From Uliginosibacterium gangwonense DSM 18521 (GTDB taxonomy: Bacteria; Pseudomonadota; Gammaproteobacteria; Burkholderiales; Rhodocyclaceae), in NCBI RefSeq assembly GCF_000373965.1, contig NZ_KB892865.1:77338-141337 (forward strand): a DNA stretch of 64,000 nt, read 5' to 3'. The position numbers and the translations under genes are program-made. Shown here piece by piece: positions 15,257 through 25,060 of this stretch. Numbering within the stretch: the first letter of the stretch is position 1; each line of letters begins with the position of its first letter. The notes under the pieces were generated by a model that had not been told where the DNA came from, did not search any database, and was given only the letters and a program-made list of their open reading frames with translations.

Positions 15257-15544
15257 ATGTCCACACGATATAAAACCATAGCGCAGTTTTCCAGGGAATC
15301 CGGTTACACCGAACATGCAATCAGAGGAAAGATCCGCGATGGCGTCTGGATGGAACGACGTGTCTGGCGCCGCGCCCCGGATGGTCACATTCTCATTGAT
15401 ACAGAAGGATATTCAGAATGGGTAGAGAACGAAAACGGACTGGCGTCACAGCCATCTCCAGCTCATCAATCCAAATCACCTTCACGTACAAAGGTGTCCT
15501 TTGCCGCGAGCGAATCAAGCTGCAGCCCACCGCCGCTAATCTGA
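15257..15544 (+). CDS. Excisionase-like protein (Xis)
   Basis: The 95-residue ORF begins with RYKTIAQFSRESGYTEHAIRGKIRDGVW, then WRRAPDGHILIDTEGYSEWVE. That is the wHTH pattern of excisionases that pair with arm-type tyrosine integrases. The recognisable domain ends near residue 56. The last 40 or so residues are Ser/Pro-rich and lie in the 127-nt overlap with the integrase gene. It sits directly upstream of int, as xis genes usually do. It would bend DNA at the attachment site to favour excision. Confidence 0.75.
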   Translation: MSTRYKTIAQFSRESGYTEHAIRGKIRDGVWMERRVWRRAPDGHILIDTEGYSEWVENENGLASQPSPAHQSKSPSRTKVSFAASESSCSPPPLI

Positions 15545-16593
15545 CCCGAGCCGAACAGCACCGTGGCGCAATCATGGATGCCATCGCGCGTGGCACTTTT
15601 GACTACGCGGCCACCTTCCCTGATTCGCCCAAGCGTTTTCTTTTTTCCGAGAAGAAAGGGGACGGCTATCTCTTGTGCGTATGGCTTGAATCCTGGATTG
15701 ACCGGCAAAGGCAGTTTTTGAAAGACTCCACGTGGGACGATTACAGGAAGATAGTGTTCAATATACTGATTCCAGCTTTCGGTAAAATCGCACTCTCCGA
15801 TATCAAGCGCAGCCACATCCGGGAGTGGTGCGAGAAGCAACAAGCTGGCAACAAACGCCTCGCCAACATACAGGGTACGCTGCGCAGGGCGTTACAGGAT
15901 GCACTGGATGATGACCTAATGGACACCAACCCACTGCATGGGTGGAAATTTGCACGGAGGGAAGCACCTAAATTAGAGGATGACGTTGATCCGTTCTCCG
16001 CAGATGAGCAGGAGGCCATCCTCAAGGCATGCGCCAACCCTCAGTATCGCAACCTGATCCAGTTTGCCTTTTGGTCTGGCCTGCGTACATCCGAATTGGT
16101 GGCCCTGGAATGGAGGGACATCGACTTCGGACGAGGCTTGATCCGCGTACAACGCGCCAAAACCCAGAAGTCAAAAATGGCGGAGGGAACCAAGACACGT
16201 AGAGGCACCCGCGAAGTGAAACTGCTTCCCGCAGCACGACGTGCGCTGGAGGCGCAAAAGCCTTTTACCTTTCAAGCAGGCGAGCATGTGTTTATCAACC
16301 CCAGAACCCAGCTCCCTTGGCGAGGCGACCAGCCAATCCGCCGGACAGTCTGGATACCGGCGCTCAAGCTCGCAGGCGTGCGCTACCGGCGTCCCTACCA
16401 GACCCGGCACACCTACGCGTCGATGATGCTCACTGCGGGTGAGTCACCTATCTGGATATCCGCGCAAATGGGGCATGCAGACACATCCATGATCTTCAGA
16501 AACTACGGACGATGGATAACGGATGCCATACCCAACGCTGGGGGCAAGGCTGCGGAAATGTTTGATAGGGGATTGAGCGGGCAGCAGGACTAA
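15418..16593 (+). CDS. Tyrosine site-specific integrase
   Basis: The 391-residue protein has an N-terminal arm-type DNA-binding region (SSSIQITFTYKGVLCRERI ... PTAANLTRAEQHR), as in Min27-type phage integrases. A SAM-like core-binding domain and the catalytic domain follow. Catalytic residues visible are R223 (WSGLRTSELVAL), R330 in YQTRHTYAS (the usual first His is Tyr, as is common in this subgroup), the GHAD motif, and nucleophile Y363 (IFRNYGRW). It is the last gene of the co-directional module, so the attachment site was expected just downstream. No repeat is seen there, and the cargo genes may have been inserted after it. Confidence 0.93.
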   Translation: MGRERKRTGVTAISSSSIQITFTYKGVLCRERIKLQPTAANLTRAEQHRGAIMDAIARGTFDYAATFPDSPKRFLFSEKKGDGYLLCVWLESWIDRQRQFLKDSTWDDYRKIVFNILIPAFGKIALSDIKRSHIREWCEKQQAGNKRLANIQGTLRRALQDALDDDLMDTNPLHGWKFARREAPKLEDDVDPFSADEQEAILKACANPQYRNLIQFAFWSGLRTSELVALEWRDIDFGRGLIRVQRAKTQKSKMAEGTKTRRGTREVKLLPAARRALEAQKPFTFQAGEHVFINPRTQLPWRGDQPIRRTVWIPALKLAGVRYRRPYQTRHTYASMMLTAGESPIWISAQMGHADTSMIFRNYGRWITDAIPNAGGKAAEMFDRGLSGQQD

Positions 16594-16725
16594 ACACAGC
16601 ACGCTGGTACGCACCAACTGTACAGGAGGGCATGGTTTTAATCAACGCCAGGAATCCTGCCTAATTTTTACTCATGCTAACCATCTATTCGAGCATGGTT
16701 ATTGCCGCAAAGTGCGGAGGCGGAT

Positions 16726-18174
16726 ATGTTGAATATCGCATCGCTGAAAATACGTTCAGCATTTTCTGTTTATACAATATTCTTGGGCCTTAGCCTCTCA
16801 GGATGCAACACCGCTCAATACCTGAGAGAGACAAACTCCGTTGACGCTACCGGCGCTTTTCAGATCACAGACCGTGATGTCGTCGAAAATGTTGATTTGA
16901 GTTCTTTATTGATGGAGTATGCTCCTCGATCAATCAATGATATATGCAAAGACATAAACAAAACTGAACCCAGCCCACCAGCACCTTCATCTAGTGCGCC
17001 TGTATCTACAAACCCTGAAGGCGAAAAACTCAACAAAGCATTGGCATATTTCAACTGCCAGATTGCAGCAACCGCAGATCCTGGCGCAAAAATGCTTGCC
17101 CGGAATTCCGTACAAGAGCGATTGCTCGGTGCATCTCAACAGCGCTGCAACGCGTTCAAAGCCAATCTTCAGCGAACATTTTCTCGCAACAACTTTGGCC
17201 TCGGGGTACTGGCGACAATCAGCGCAACGCTTGGGGCTTTAACCACCTCCCCAACGGCAGCGACTCACTGGGCAGGCAGTTCCGCGATCTTTAGCGGGAC
17301 GCGGGCTGAATTTAATCAAGACTACATGGCTAATCTTGCCGCACACATCATCACCGAGGGCATCGACCATCGCAGAGAAGTGGTGTATGACAAGATACAA
17401 ACATCCGGTCAAAACAAGAGTTATCCAAGCTATCCAGTTGATGCTGCCATCAAGGATGCATTCTATTATCACGGCCAGTGCACTGTGTTGGCAGGCTTCC
17501 AGGAAGCCTCTGACGCAATCAAGTACGTAAAAGACCCTGGAATCAATACCTCTATCATGCAATTGGCTCGATTCAAAGCAGCAACCAGCATGCTGGCCGG
17601 GAACAGCCAGGAAGCGGTCAATTTCATGAAAACAGGAAGTGCGATTACAGATGCGACTCCGGCAACAGTAGGTTCGAAGTTGGACATAGCATCGCAAGGC
17701 AACTACGATGCAAGATTTACCGCAGCTGTTTCACAGCTAGAAAAGGCAAGGAATGATTTGAAAACATACTCTGCTGCCCGTAAAGAAGACGCAAAAAAAC
17801 AAGCAAAGAAGGACCCCAAACGCGTTTATATAACTGAGAGTGAGTTTGACATTTCGTTTAAGGAAGAAAATGAATTGAAAACAATAGTAACCGACTGCGG
17901 GACCATAATCTCAGAGTTTCTTCAACACGCAAGCACCCGTATAGCTGGCACCACCTCTCCAGTTACAGTATTACGAGGAAATATCGAGGAAATGCAAGGC
18001 GCATCGATTGCACATGCAGCACAGCTACTCGCAGATGACTACACCGCAAAAGTAATCAGCACCAATAACGGTTGGACAGGATGGATCGAGTCTGGCAAGG
18101 AAGATAGCAAACCTGACTCAGCCCCCACGCTTGACGACACGTTAAAGAAAAACTTGGACGCTCTTTGCAAATAG
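16726..18174 (+). CDS. Predicted lipoprotein (482 aa), unknown
   Basis: ATG 16726 is chosen for the GGAGG just upstream; an in-frame TTG at 16702 is less likely. The N-terminus is a lipoprotein signal: a hydrophobic core (AFSVYTIFLGLSLSGC) with the lipobox L-S-G-C. The mature part has a Pro/Ser linker, a hydrophobic segment (NNFGLGVLATISATLGALTT) and long helical stretches with several Cys. Base composition is lower in GC than the flanking genes. It sits between the integrase and the restriction cluster, so it looks like phage or island cargo acting at the envelope, perhaps in exclusion of other phages. That role is a guess. Confidence 0.7.
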   Translation: MLNIASLKIRSAFSVYTIFLGLSLSGCNTAQYLRETNSVDATGAFQITDRDVVENVDLSSLLMEYAPRSINDICKDINKTEPSPPAPSSSAPVSTNPEGEKLNKALAYFNCQIAATADPGAKMLARNSVQERLLGASQQRCNAFKANLQRTFSRNNFGLGVLATISATLGALTTSPTAATHWAGSSAIFSGTRAEFNQDYMANLAAHIITEGIDHRREVVYDKIQTSGQNKSYPSYPVDAAIKDAFYYHGQCTVLAGFQEASDAIKYVKDPGINTSIMQLARFKAATSMLAGNSQEAVNFMKTGSAITDATPATVGSKLDIASQGNYDARFTAAVSQLEKARNDLKTYSAARKEDAKKQAKKDPKRVYITESEFDISFKEENELKTIVTDCGTIISEFLQHASTRIAGTTSPVTVLRGNIEEMQGASIAHAAQLLADDYTAKVISTNNGWTGWIESGKEDSKPDSAPTLDDTLKKNLDALCK

Positions 18175-18187
18175 TCCGAAGGACTGC

Positions 18188-21100
18188 TCACTCCCAGCCT
18201 TCGGCCACAGTCTCCGCTTGCTGCAGTACCAGTTGCACGGCTTCTTCCTGTTTGTCGGGCGGGTACTTGTATTTGCGCAAGATGCGCTTGACCATCAGGC
18301 GCAGCTTGGCTCGCACGTTTTCGCGTTGCGACCAGTCGACCGACACGTTTGCGCGCAGGCTGGCGGCGAGTTCATGGGCGATCTTTGCCAGTGTGGCATC
18401 CCCCAGCTCCAGCACTGACGCTTCGTTGTTGGCAAGTGCGTCATAGAAAGCCAGTTCATCCTCGTTCAGCCCGAGCTTCTCACCACGGTCTGCTGCGGTT
18501 TTGAACTTCTTGGCCATCTCGACCAGTTCTTCCATCACCTGTGCTGCTTCGATGCTGCGGTTCTGGTAACGGGTCACTACGTTGCTGAGTAGTTCGGAGA
18601 ACTTCTTCTGCTGCACGATGTTGCTGGCAAAGCGGCTTTTGATCTCGCCTTCCAGCAGGCGTTCCAGAAGCTCCACCGCCAGATTGCGCTCCGGCAGCGC
18701 CTTCACCTGATCCAGAAAATCATCATCCAGCAAGCCGATGTTGGGCTTATCCAGGCCCACCGCTTCGAAAATATCCACGACCCCGTTGGCAACGACGTAC
18801 TTTGCCACCACCTGCTGCACAGCAAGCTCCCGCTGCTCGTCCGTTAGCTTCTTCGCCACGATGTCGCGCTTGGTTAGCAGCACCTTGATCGCGCTGAAGA
18901 AGGCAACCTCTTCCCGCACGGCCTTGGCTGCATCCAGCGTGCAGCACAGCGTAAAGGCCTTGCTCATCGCCAGAGCGTTATCCGCAAAGCGCTTCTTGCC
19001 ATCCTTGATGCCCAGCACAAAGTCCGCAGCCCTCCCCAGCAGTCGGTGTCCTCCAGTCAGGTAGTCGCTGTAATCAAAGTCATGAAGCATTCCGCGCAGC
19101 ACATCCAGCTTCTCTTCCAGCACAGCGTAGGCTTCACGGGCATCCACAGTGGGTCGGCCCCGGCCATTGCTGGCGGTATATTCCTTCAGCGCACTTTTCA
19201 GCTCACTGGCAATGCCGATGTAATCGACTACCAGCCCGCCTTCTTTGCCCTTGAAAACACGATTGACGCGGGCAATCGCCTGCATCAGATTGTGGCCCTT
19301 CATGGGTTTATCCACGTAGAGCGTATGGACGCAAGGCGCATCGAAACCCGTGAGCCACATATCCCGCACGATCACAAGCTTGAGCGGGTCGGCAGGGTCT
19401 TTGAAACGCTTTTCCAGGCGCTTCTTTACCTGCTTGCTGTAGATATGGGGGCGGAGCATCGCCTTGTCGGAGGCCGAACCTGTCATCACGATCTTGATGG
19501 CGCCCTTCTCCGGGTCGGCATCGTGCCAGTCCGGGCGCAGCTTGATGATTGCTTCGTATAGATGCACACAGATTTCGCGGCTCATCGCCACTACCATCGC
19601 CTTACCATTGCGCAGCCCGTCATTGGACTGGTTGCGCGTCTCGAAGTGCTCCACGAGGTCCGCTGCCACCTGTGCAATACGTGGCGCTGCCCCAACCAGC
19701 TTTTCCAGCGCGGCCCAGCGGCTCTTCAGGCGGGCCTGTTCGTTCTCTTCCTCATCCTCGGCCAGCTCATCGACTTCATCGTCAATATTGGGCAGATCAT
19801 CCTGATTCAGGCCCAGCTTTGCCAAGCGTGATTCGTAATAGATCGGCACCGTGGCGCCATCATCCTGCGCCTGCTGCATGTCATACACATGGATGTAGTC
19901 GCCAAACACGGCGCGTGTATCGCGGTCGGTGCTCGAAACCGGTGTGCCGGTAAAGGCGACAAAGGTCGCATTCGGCAGCGCATCGCGCAGATGCTGGGCA
20001 TACCCTACCTGAAAACGCTCTGCCCCCGGCTTACCCTTAAGCTTGGCTTCAAACCCGTATTGGGTACGATGCGCTTCATCCGCAATCACCACAATATTGT
20101 GGCGCGCACTCAGCGCCGGGAAAACCGTCTCCCCCTCCAAAAGCATGAACTTCTGGATCGTCGCAAATACAATCCCGCCCGATGGCCGATTCGCCAGCAG
20201 GCTGCGCAGCTCATCGCGTGAATCCGCCTGCACGGGCTGCTCACGCAGCAAATCCTGCGACAAGGAGAACACGCCAAAAAGCTGCCCATCCAGATCGTTG
20301 CGGTCCGTAATCACCACAATGGTCGGATTCTCCATCGCGGCCTCGCGCATCACGCGAGCCGCAAAGCAAGTCATTGTAATGCTCTTGCCGCTGCCCTGCG
20401 TATGCCAGACTACGCCCCCTTTACCTTTGTCACTGCTGGCCCGTTCTGGCCGGGATGCCTGTACCACCTGCTCAATCGCCGCCCGCACCGCGTGAAACTG
20501 GTGATAGCCTGCAATTTTCTTGATCAGCCCGCCGTCATCCTCAAACAGCACAAAAAACCGCAGGTAATCCAGCAGATAACGTGGCGCCAGCACCCCATAC
20601 ACCATGGTTTCCAGCTCGCCAAACTGGCCGAAAGGGTCAAGCGCTACCCCATCCACCGTGCGCCACTGCATGAAGCGCTCCGCATTGGCCGAAAGCGAAC
20701 CCATGCGCGCTTCCGAGCCATCCGAGATCACCAGAATCTCGTTGTACTGGAACACATCCGGGATCTGCTCCTTGTATGTCTGGATCTGCTCATACGCCTT
20801 CCAGATATCCGCGTGCGTATCTGCCGGGTTCTTCAGCTCCAGCAAAACCAGCGGCAGACCATTCACAAACAGGATGATGTCGGGTCGACGTGTATGCTTG
20901 GCCCCCTTGATGCTGAACTGGTTGATCGCCAGCCACTCATTCGCTTCCACGCGCTCGAAATCGATCAGGCGCACAAAATCGCCACGTGTCTCGCCATCTT
21001 TCTGGTATTCCACCCGCACGCCATTGACCAGCAGGCTGTGAAAGGCCCGGTTCGCCGAGAGCAGCACCGGCACATCCAGATTGCGCACCTGCCGCAAGGC

Positions 21101-21298
21101 ATCCTCACGCGCCGCCAGCGGCACCTGTGGGTTGAGCCGCTCAATCGCCTCCCGCAGCGACCCCAACAGAAGCACCTCGCGGAAATTATCACGCCACGGG
21201 TCCGCCGCATCCGGTGCAATGTCATACCCACACACGTGGCGGTAGCCGGTCTCCACCAGCCAGCTCAGCACTTCCTGTTCGAGTTGGTCTTCAGTCAT
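18188..21298 (-). CDS. hsdR: Type I restriction endonuclease subunit R
   Basis: The 1036-residue protein has the HsdR layout. The N-terminal nuclease domain holds [19 protein letters not shown] (D and E-x-K catalytic residues). The translocase has Walker A TQGSGKS, a DEAH box ([11 protein letters not shown]), FTGTPV, and a helicase C-domain with QAIARVNR. Long C-terminal helices end in AEGWE. It pulls DNA through and cleaves unmodified DNA at a distance in complex with HsdM and HsdS. The ATG overlaps the fic stop by four bases, so it is translated with the Fic protein rather than with hsdM/hsdS. Confidence 0.95.
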   Translation of the reverse strand: MTEDQLEQEVLSWLVETGYRHVCGYDIAPDAADPWRDNFREVLLLGSLREAIERLNPQVPLAAREDALRQVRNLDVPVLLSANRAFHSLLVNGVRVEYQKDGETRGDFVRLIDFERVEANEWLAINQFSIKGAKHTRRPDIILFVNGLPLVLLELKNPADTHADIWKAYEQIQTYKEQIPDVFQYNEILVISDGSEARMGSLSANAERFMQWRTVDGVALDPFGQFGELETMVYGVLAPRYLLDYLRFFVLFEDDGGLIKKIAGYHQFHAVRAAIEQVVQASRPERASSDKGKGGVVWHTQGSGKSITMTCFAARVMREAAMENPTIVVITDRNDLDGQLFGVFSLSQDLLREQPVQADSRDELRSLLANRPSGGIVFATIQKFMLLEGETVFPALSARHNIVVIADEAHRTQYGFEAKLKGKPGAERFQVGYAQHLRDALPNATFVAFTGTPVSSTDRDTRAVFGDYIHVYDMQQAQDDGATVPIYYESRLAKLGLNQDDLPNIDDEVDELAEDEEENEQARLKSRWAALEKLVGAAPRIAQVAADLVEHFETRNQSNDGLRNGKAMVVAMSREICVHLYEAIIKLRPDWHDADPEKGAIKIVMTGSASDKAMLRPHIYSKQVKKRLEKRFKDPADPLKLVIVRDMWLTGFDAPCVHTLYVDKPMKGHNLMQAIARVNRVFKGKEGGLVVDYIGIASELKSALKEYTASNGRGRPTVDAREAYAVLEEKLDVLRGMLHDFDYSDYLTGGHRLLGRAADFVLGIKDGKKRFADNALAMSKAFTLCCTLDAAKAVREEVAFFSAIKVLLTKRDIVAKKLTDEQRELAVQQVVAKYVVANGVVDIFEAVGLDKPNIGLLDDDFLDQVKALPERNLAVELLERLLEGEIKSRFASNIVQQKKFSELLSNVVTRYQNRSIEAAQVMEELVEMAKKFKTAADRGEKLGLNEDELAFYDALANNEASVLELGDATLAKIAHELAASLRANVSVDWSQRENVRAKLRLMVKRILRKYKYPPDKQEEAVQLVLQQAETVAEGWE

Positions 21299-22368
21299 TC
21301 GGCATTACCAAGTAAGATCTGATTGAGCGCAATGTTGATGTAGTAGTTACTGCGGCCGATCTTCTGCTTCTCCACAAACCCACCTTCTGCCAGCGCATCA
21401 AGGTAGCGGGTAGCCGTCAGGCGCGAGACTTCAAGGTCTCGCTGCACGAATTCGATCTTCGTGTAGGGGTGGGTGAACAGGTTGTTGATCAAGTCCTGGC
21501 TATAGAATCTGTAACCCTCGCGTATCCGGTGCTTATAGTCGAACAAGGCCCACTTGATCGCATGAATAGTCTTGATGGTCTGGCCCGCCGTCTGCTCCAC
21601 AGCTTCCAGCATGTAGAGCACCCATGCCTCCCACGCATCCTGATCGCGCACCGTCTGCAACAAGCAGTAGTAATCGCCCTTGGTGCGCACGATGTGGCTG
21701 GACAGGTAGAGCACTGGCACATCCAGCAAGCCCTCTTTCACCAGATACAGTACATTCAAGATTCGCCCGGTGCGCCCGTTGCCATCGTAGAATGGGTGGA
21801 TGCTCTCGAACTGGTGATGGATCAGGGCCATCTTGATCAAAGGGTCCACATCAAGCAGCCCCGCGTCATTGATGAAGCGCTCCAAGCCAGACATCAACGC
21901 AACAATCTCGGCGGGGTCCTGCGGCGGCATGTACACCATGCTGCCTTTGCCGTCCTTCAGCGCGGTCCCTGGCAGCTTGCGGAAGCCCGCATTGTTCCGT
22001 TCCAACTCTCCCTGCACCTGAATGATGTGGTTAGCGGTGATCAGCCCATTTTCACGAACCAAGTCGAAACCTAGGCGTAGAGCCTGCCGGTAGCGCAGCA
22101 CTTCCTTAGCTGCTGGGCTAGCAAAGGCCTCGGGCAGCACATCGTCCTTGAACAACTCGTCGTGAGTCGTCACGATGTTCTCAATTTCCGAGCTGTCCTT
22201 CGCTTCCTGCAGACCCAGCGTGTTGATCAGAATGCCTTGATTCGGGATGGAGGCCGCGATGCCCTTCAACTCAGCCAAGGCCCGACTGGCGCTAGCCAGC
22301 TTTTTCAGGATGCTAGGCGTATCGAAACGCGCCACGTCCAGTTGTTCAAGCGGAAAGATTCCAGGCAT
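21295..22368 (-). CDS. Fic-domain protein (Fic_N class) with C-terminal winged helix
   Basis: The 357-residue protein has the Fic core [12 protein letters not shown] (residues 191-202) that catalyses transfer of AMP or another nucleotide moiety to a hydroxyl. Near the N-terminus, SSEIEN (59-64) matches the self-inhibitory (S/T)-x-x-x-E-(G/N) motif of class II Fic proteins. The C-terminal 90 residues look like a winged helix ([25 protein letters not shown]), which could bind DNA, possibly the palindromic sites upstream. It is coupled to hsdR by a 4-nt overlap. Such Fic genes are frequent in type I loci, but their role there is unsettled. Confidence 0.9.
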   Translation of the reverse strand: MPGIFPLEQLDVARFDTPSILKKLASASRALAELKGIAASIPNQGILINTLGLQEAKDSSEIENIVTTHDELFKDDVLPEAFASPAAKEVLRYRQALRLGFDLVRENGLITANHIIQVQGELERNNAGFRKLPGTALKDGKGSMVYMPPQDPAEIVALMSGLERFINDAGLLDVDPLIKMALIHHQFESIHPFYDGNGRTGRILNVLYLVKEGLLDVPVLYLSSHIVRTKGDYYCLLQTVRDQDAWEAWVLYMLEAVEQTAGQTIKTIHAIKWALFDYKHRIREGYRFYSQDLINNLFTHPYTKIEFVQRDLEVSRLTATRYLDALAEGGFVEKQKIGRSNYYINIALNQILLGNAE

Positions 22369-22405
22369 CAGAGCGCGCCTCTAGAATGATTTGTTCAGAA
22401 AGCCT

Positions 22406-22501
22406 GATTTTCTATGCATTTGCTTTTGATGTGTATAGAAAAGCGGATTTTCTATACATGTCATTGACGGCATGTATAGAAAACGCGACTTTCTAAACAT
22501 G
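22406..22501 (-). promoter_or_regulatory. Cluster of five palindromic operator-like sites upstream of fic-hsdR
   Basis: The segment holds repeats of the half-site TTTTCTATACATG. A perfect inverted pair lies at 22448-22460 and 22471-22483 (10-nt spacer). A near copy with one change is at 22408-22419, an inverted copy at 22429-22442, and a degenerate copy at 22490-22501. Some half-sites contain TATACA/TATAGA, so promoter and operator likely overlap. The nearest candidate binder is the winged helix of the Fic protein. Confidence 0.55.
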
Positions 22502-22523
22502 AGCGAACTGATCGCCTCTGCCG

Positions 22524-22751
22524 TCAAAGCAGCCCCTCAGACAAGGTCGGCCCCCGCCGCCTGATCCGCCATGCATGGCCGCAGAGCGTGCATTGCCGCT
22601 CTGGGCCTTCAAGATTGATGCTGCATCCACCCAACACAACTTCACCACGCTGCGCCGCCTCGGCCAAATCGGCGCCGGGCATACCATATACGATCTCAAC
22701 CCCGGCTTTTTCGCCGCAGGTGGGGCAACGATATTTACGGGGCGTGATCAA
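22524..22751 (-). CDS. Small zinc-ribbon protein (75 aa)
   Basis: The product has two Cys pairs, CPTCG near residue 9 and CTLCGH near residue 57, flanking a short conserved core (IVYGMPGADLAEAAQRGEVVLGGC). This is a known small family with a C-x-x-C zinc ribbon, found singly in many proteobacteria and near restriction loci. A third Cys lies in VVLGGC. It follows the PD-(D/E)XK gene after 12 nt. Whether it belongs to the restriction system or merely travels with it cannot be told. Confidence 0.7.
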   Translation of the reverse strand: MITPRKYRCPTCGEKAGVEIVYGMPGADLAEAAQRGEVVLGGCSINLEGPERQCTLCGHAWRIRRRGPTLSEGLL

Positions 22752-22763
22752 GGACTTTTCTCC

Positions 22764-23702
22764 TCAGACCTCATAGGACGGCTTCGCCCAATCATTCCTG
22801 TTGATCTCTCTGGTCTGGTGGAATCGACGCACGCGAGCCAAAAACTCCACAAAATCGGGGTTCTCCTCCGCCAAGCGGTTGCACATCTCCCAATCAATCT
22901 GCTGCCGTTCGCGGGCGGGGATGATGATCTGGCTTTCCGTCGGGGTTTCGGTATCCAGCAGCATCACGCCGATGCCATGTGTGGCAGCCAACATGCGCAG
23001 CTCCTTCAAGGTGCCGTCCCCCTCAATTCGTGCCGCAACCAGATAACCCATGTGCGCCCAGGACGAATTCGACACCGCCTGGAAATAGCTCTTGCGTGCA
23101 TTCGAGCGATTGAGCAAGAGCTTGGCCTCAAACGACCAGAGACGCAAGCATTGCTCGGCCATCACCTTCACGCAATCCCGCAGCGGCCGCCCCCAGTCGC
23201 TGGACAAATCCTCCAGCCCCACCATGTCCGGGTGCAGCCACTCATTGGCGCCGCTACCGGATTTGTTCGACGAACGCTTCTCGTCGATCCGCATCGCGTA
23301 AACGTCCTGCTCCGCCCGCAGATAATCCATGATCATGGGGTAGAGATCACACTCAGCAAGCTGTCTGGCCGTATCGGATGCAGCACTGGACGCAGGCGCT
23401 TCTGCCACCTCGACTTCCGTCGCCGCATCCAGTTCCGACCAGTAATAATGCCGTGGGCGCTCCTCGGTCGTCTTCAACTGCGGATGTTTTTCCTGCCAAG
23501 CGGGACGCCCTGCAGCAATTTCCGCTGCCAGTTGCGTAAGCAATTGTTCATCGCTTTGCAGCTTATTGCTGGCTGCCTTTTTGGCAGCGCACTCCTTGGG
23601 AAAGTGGGCAAATATCCAGTGCGCGATCTCCCGCGCCGTAAAGGATTGGCCCGCCTGCGCCATCAAGCAGTCAAGTGTGCGTTTTTTTATTTGCAATGCC
23701 AT
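22764..23702 (-). CDS. HrgA/COG2958-like protein: winged helix plus PD-(D/E)XK-like domain
   Basis: The 312-residue protein starts with a helix-turn-helix of HARE-type look (FTAREIAHWIFAHFPKEC). An acidic linker follows, and then a restriction-like domain with HPDMVGLEDL, LWSFEAKLLL (E-x-K) and a Trp/Tyr-rich strand-helix. The name HrgA is recalled for proteins of this type linked to restriction loci in Helicobacter. Its position between hsdS and fic suggests an accessory nuclease or sensor of the type I system. Catalytic competence is inferred from the D and E-x-K residues only. Confidence 0.65.
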   Translation of the reverse strand: MALQIKKRTLDCLMAQAGQSFTAREIAHWIFAHFPKECAAKKAASNKLQSDEQLLTQLAAEIAAGRPAWQEKHPQLKTTEERPRHYYWSELDAATEVEVAEAPASSAASDTARQLAECDLYPMIMDYLRAEQDVYAMRIDEKRSSNKSGSGANEWLHPDMVGLEDLSSDWGRPLRDCVKVMAEQCLRLWSFEAKLLLNRSNARKSYFQAVSNSSWAHMGYLVAARIEGDGTLKELRMLAATHGIGVMLLDTETPTESQIIIPARERQQIDWEMCNRLAEENPDFVEFLARVRRFHQTREINRNDWAKPSYEV

Positions 23703-23711
23703 GGGCGTCCT

Positions 23712-25046
23712 TTATCGCTGTTCGGCAATCGCCGCCTCAGCCTCCGGCAAGCGCAAAGCCCCGGAAATCAGCCGGGGGAGCAGAGTATCGCGCAAGGTAG
23801 CCAGGGTTTGGGCTTGCTGGTGGTTAGAAATAATCTTCTGCTGTGTGGAACCAACTAAGTCTCCAAACGCTGTTGCTAAAGCAACGCAAGGAACTACAAC
23901 GGGATATCTCCCCAGTACATCGTTCTGCACACGCTGACGGCCACTGGTGCCGGACATACTCTGAATCGCGTGTTCGCGGAACGCTGGATGTCGTGATAGT
24001 AAGTAGCCGTGATATGGCGGCAGTGGCGACTTGGGGCGCAACACCACAAACTCCGTTGACCCCCAACCTGTTTGGTCATCCGACAGAAAGTCGACGAAAG
24101 CCGTCTTGCCGTTCTCAAGGCAAGGTGTAATGCGTGCAAGCAAGGTATCACCATTGACAAACTTGGTGCCAGAACCCATTTCGCGTTCGACGACACCAGC
24201 TACAGTGTGCCCACTGGTAGCTACACTGGCCATGTCGAGGTAGGGGGCGGTCTCTCCCTTTTTGAGTTTGCGCGTCGGATTTATTTCGTAGGCTTCTTCG
24301 AGTGGCAACACCCTCCACCCCCTCGGCACCAAGCCCAGCGGGGATTCTTCGAAGCTGTCGGGAAACAGGGCGGCGAGGTGCTCGGGCATGCCTTCAGGTT
24401 GTTCGCCTCGGGCCTTGGCATGCACAGGATCAAAATCCAAGAACCAGGATTTGAACAGCGCCTGCGCAATGGCTTCAAGGGTGGCATTGGTTTCGCGCAG
24501 GAGGGCAATTCGGTCGTCGAGGGCACCAAGCAGCGCGGCAATCCGCTCTTGCTCTGCGACCCCAGGAAGAGCCAGCTTGATGGATTTTAGCGAAGTCAGT
24601 GGCTGACCGATCCCAGGCGTTCCAACCTGCGACGAGTTCTTGAGCAGCTCAAATCGCCCTATCGATGATTTGAAAAAGTAGTAGATGAACAGCGGAAAAG
24701 CTTTGCGCGGATCGCACTTTAGCTTCATCAAGCTTGATGACAATACGTAGCTCTTCCCATCATCAGGCACGATGCCAACCTCGCCGATAGACCCTCGATG
24801 TGGGAAGACCAGATCGTTCGCTTCCAGATTGGCTCCGCCTAGCTCTTGTGCTTTCTCGGGAGTGATGAAAACAAATTCTCCAGAAAGCTCTCGGCCTGAA
24901 GTCAGGTTCGTTCCGCGAACCACACTAATGCCAGACTTAACATAGCAATCACTTTTCATCCGCGAACCAAAGGGGCCAATTGCAATGCTACTAGCATAGG
25001 GAGACTTGATTTCATCAATGCTGAACTCTTGCCACTCAGAACTCAT
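23712..25046 (-). CDS. hsdS: Type I restriction-modification specificity subunit S
   Basis: The 444-residue protein has two target recognition domains separated by a conserved helical spacer. The spacer is EQERIAALLGALDDRIALLRETNATLEAIAQALFKSWFLDFDP, and its counterpart at the C-terminus is TQQKIISNHQQAQTLATLRDTLLPRLISG. The first domain ends in a SLKSIKLALP segment and the second begins with LPLEEAYEINPTR. Each domain reads one half of a split target. The start ATG overlaps the DUF1016 stop by four bases and is the same sequence as the start of the DUF1016 gene (see the direct repeats). Confidence 0.93.
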   Translation of the reverse strand: MSSEWQEFSIDEIKSPYASSIAIGPFGSRMKSDCYVKSGISVVRGTNLTSGRELSGEFVFITPEKAQELGGANLEANDLVFPHRGSIGEVGIVPDDGKSYVLSSSLMKLKCDPRKAFPLFIYYFFKSSIGRFELLKNSSQVGTPGIGQPLTSLKSIKLALPGVAEQERIAALLGALDDRIALLRETNATLEAIAQALFKSWFLDFDPVHAKARGEQPEGMPEHLAALFPDSFEESPLGLVPRGWRVLPLEEAYEINPTRKLKKGETAPYLDMASVATSGHTVAGVVEREMGSGTKFVNGDTLLARITPCLENGKTAFVDFLSDDQTGWGSTEFVVLRPKSPLPPYHGYLLSRHPAFREHAIQSMSGTSGRQRVQNDVLGRYPVVVPCVALATAFGDLVGSTQQKIISNHQQAQTLATLRDTLLPRLISGALRLPEAEAAIAEQR

Positions 25047-25060
25047 ACCCCAGCCCTCCC
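25036..25060. repeat. 25-bp direct repeat, copy at hsdS start
   Basis: The 25 bp at 25036-25060 are identical to 26124-26148. On the minus strand both contain GGAGGG, GGGGTATGAG and TTCTGA, giving a ribosome-binding site and the same ATG start. The similarity continues for about ten more bases with two mismatches. One copy overlaps the hsdM stop and the DUF1016 start; this copy overlaps the DUF1016 stop and the hsdS start. Confidence 0.9.

Noticed and set aside
16594-16725. Attachment site directly after the integrase
   Set aside because: No repeat of this sequence and no tRNA fragment was found there; the only tRNA-like end is at 27937.
22575-23858. 427-residue plus-strand ORF across the HrgA-like gene
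   Set aside because: Antisense shadow; no ribosome-binding site and no family likeness, while the minus strand has coupled restriction-locus genes.
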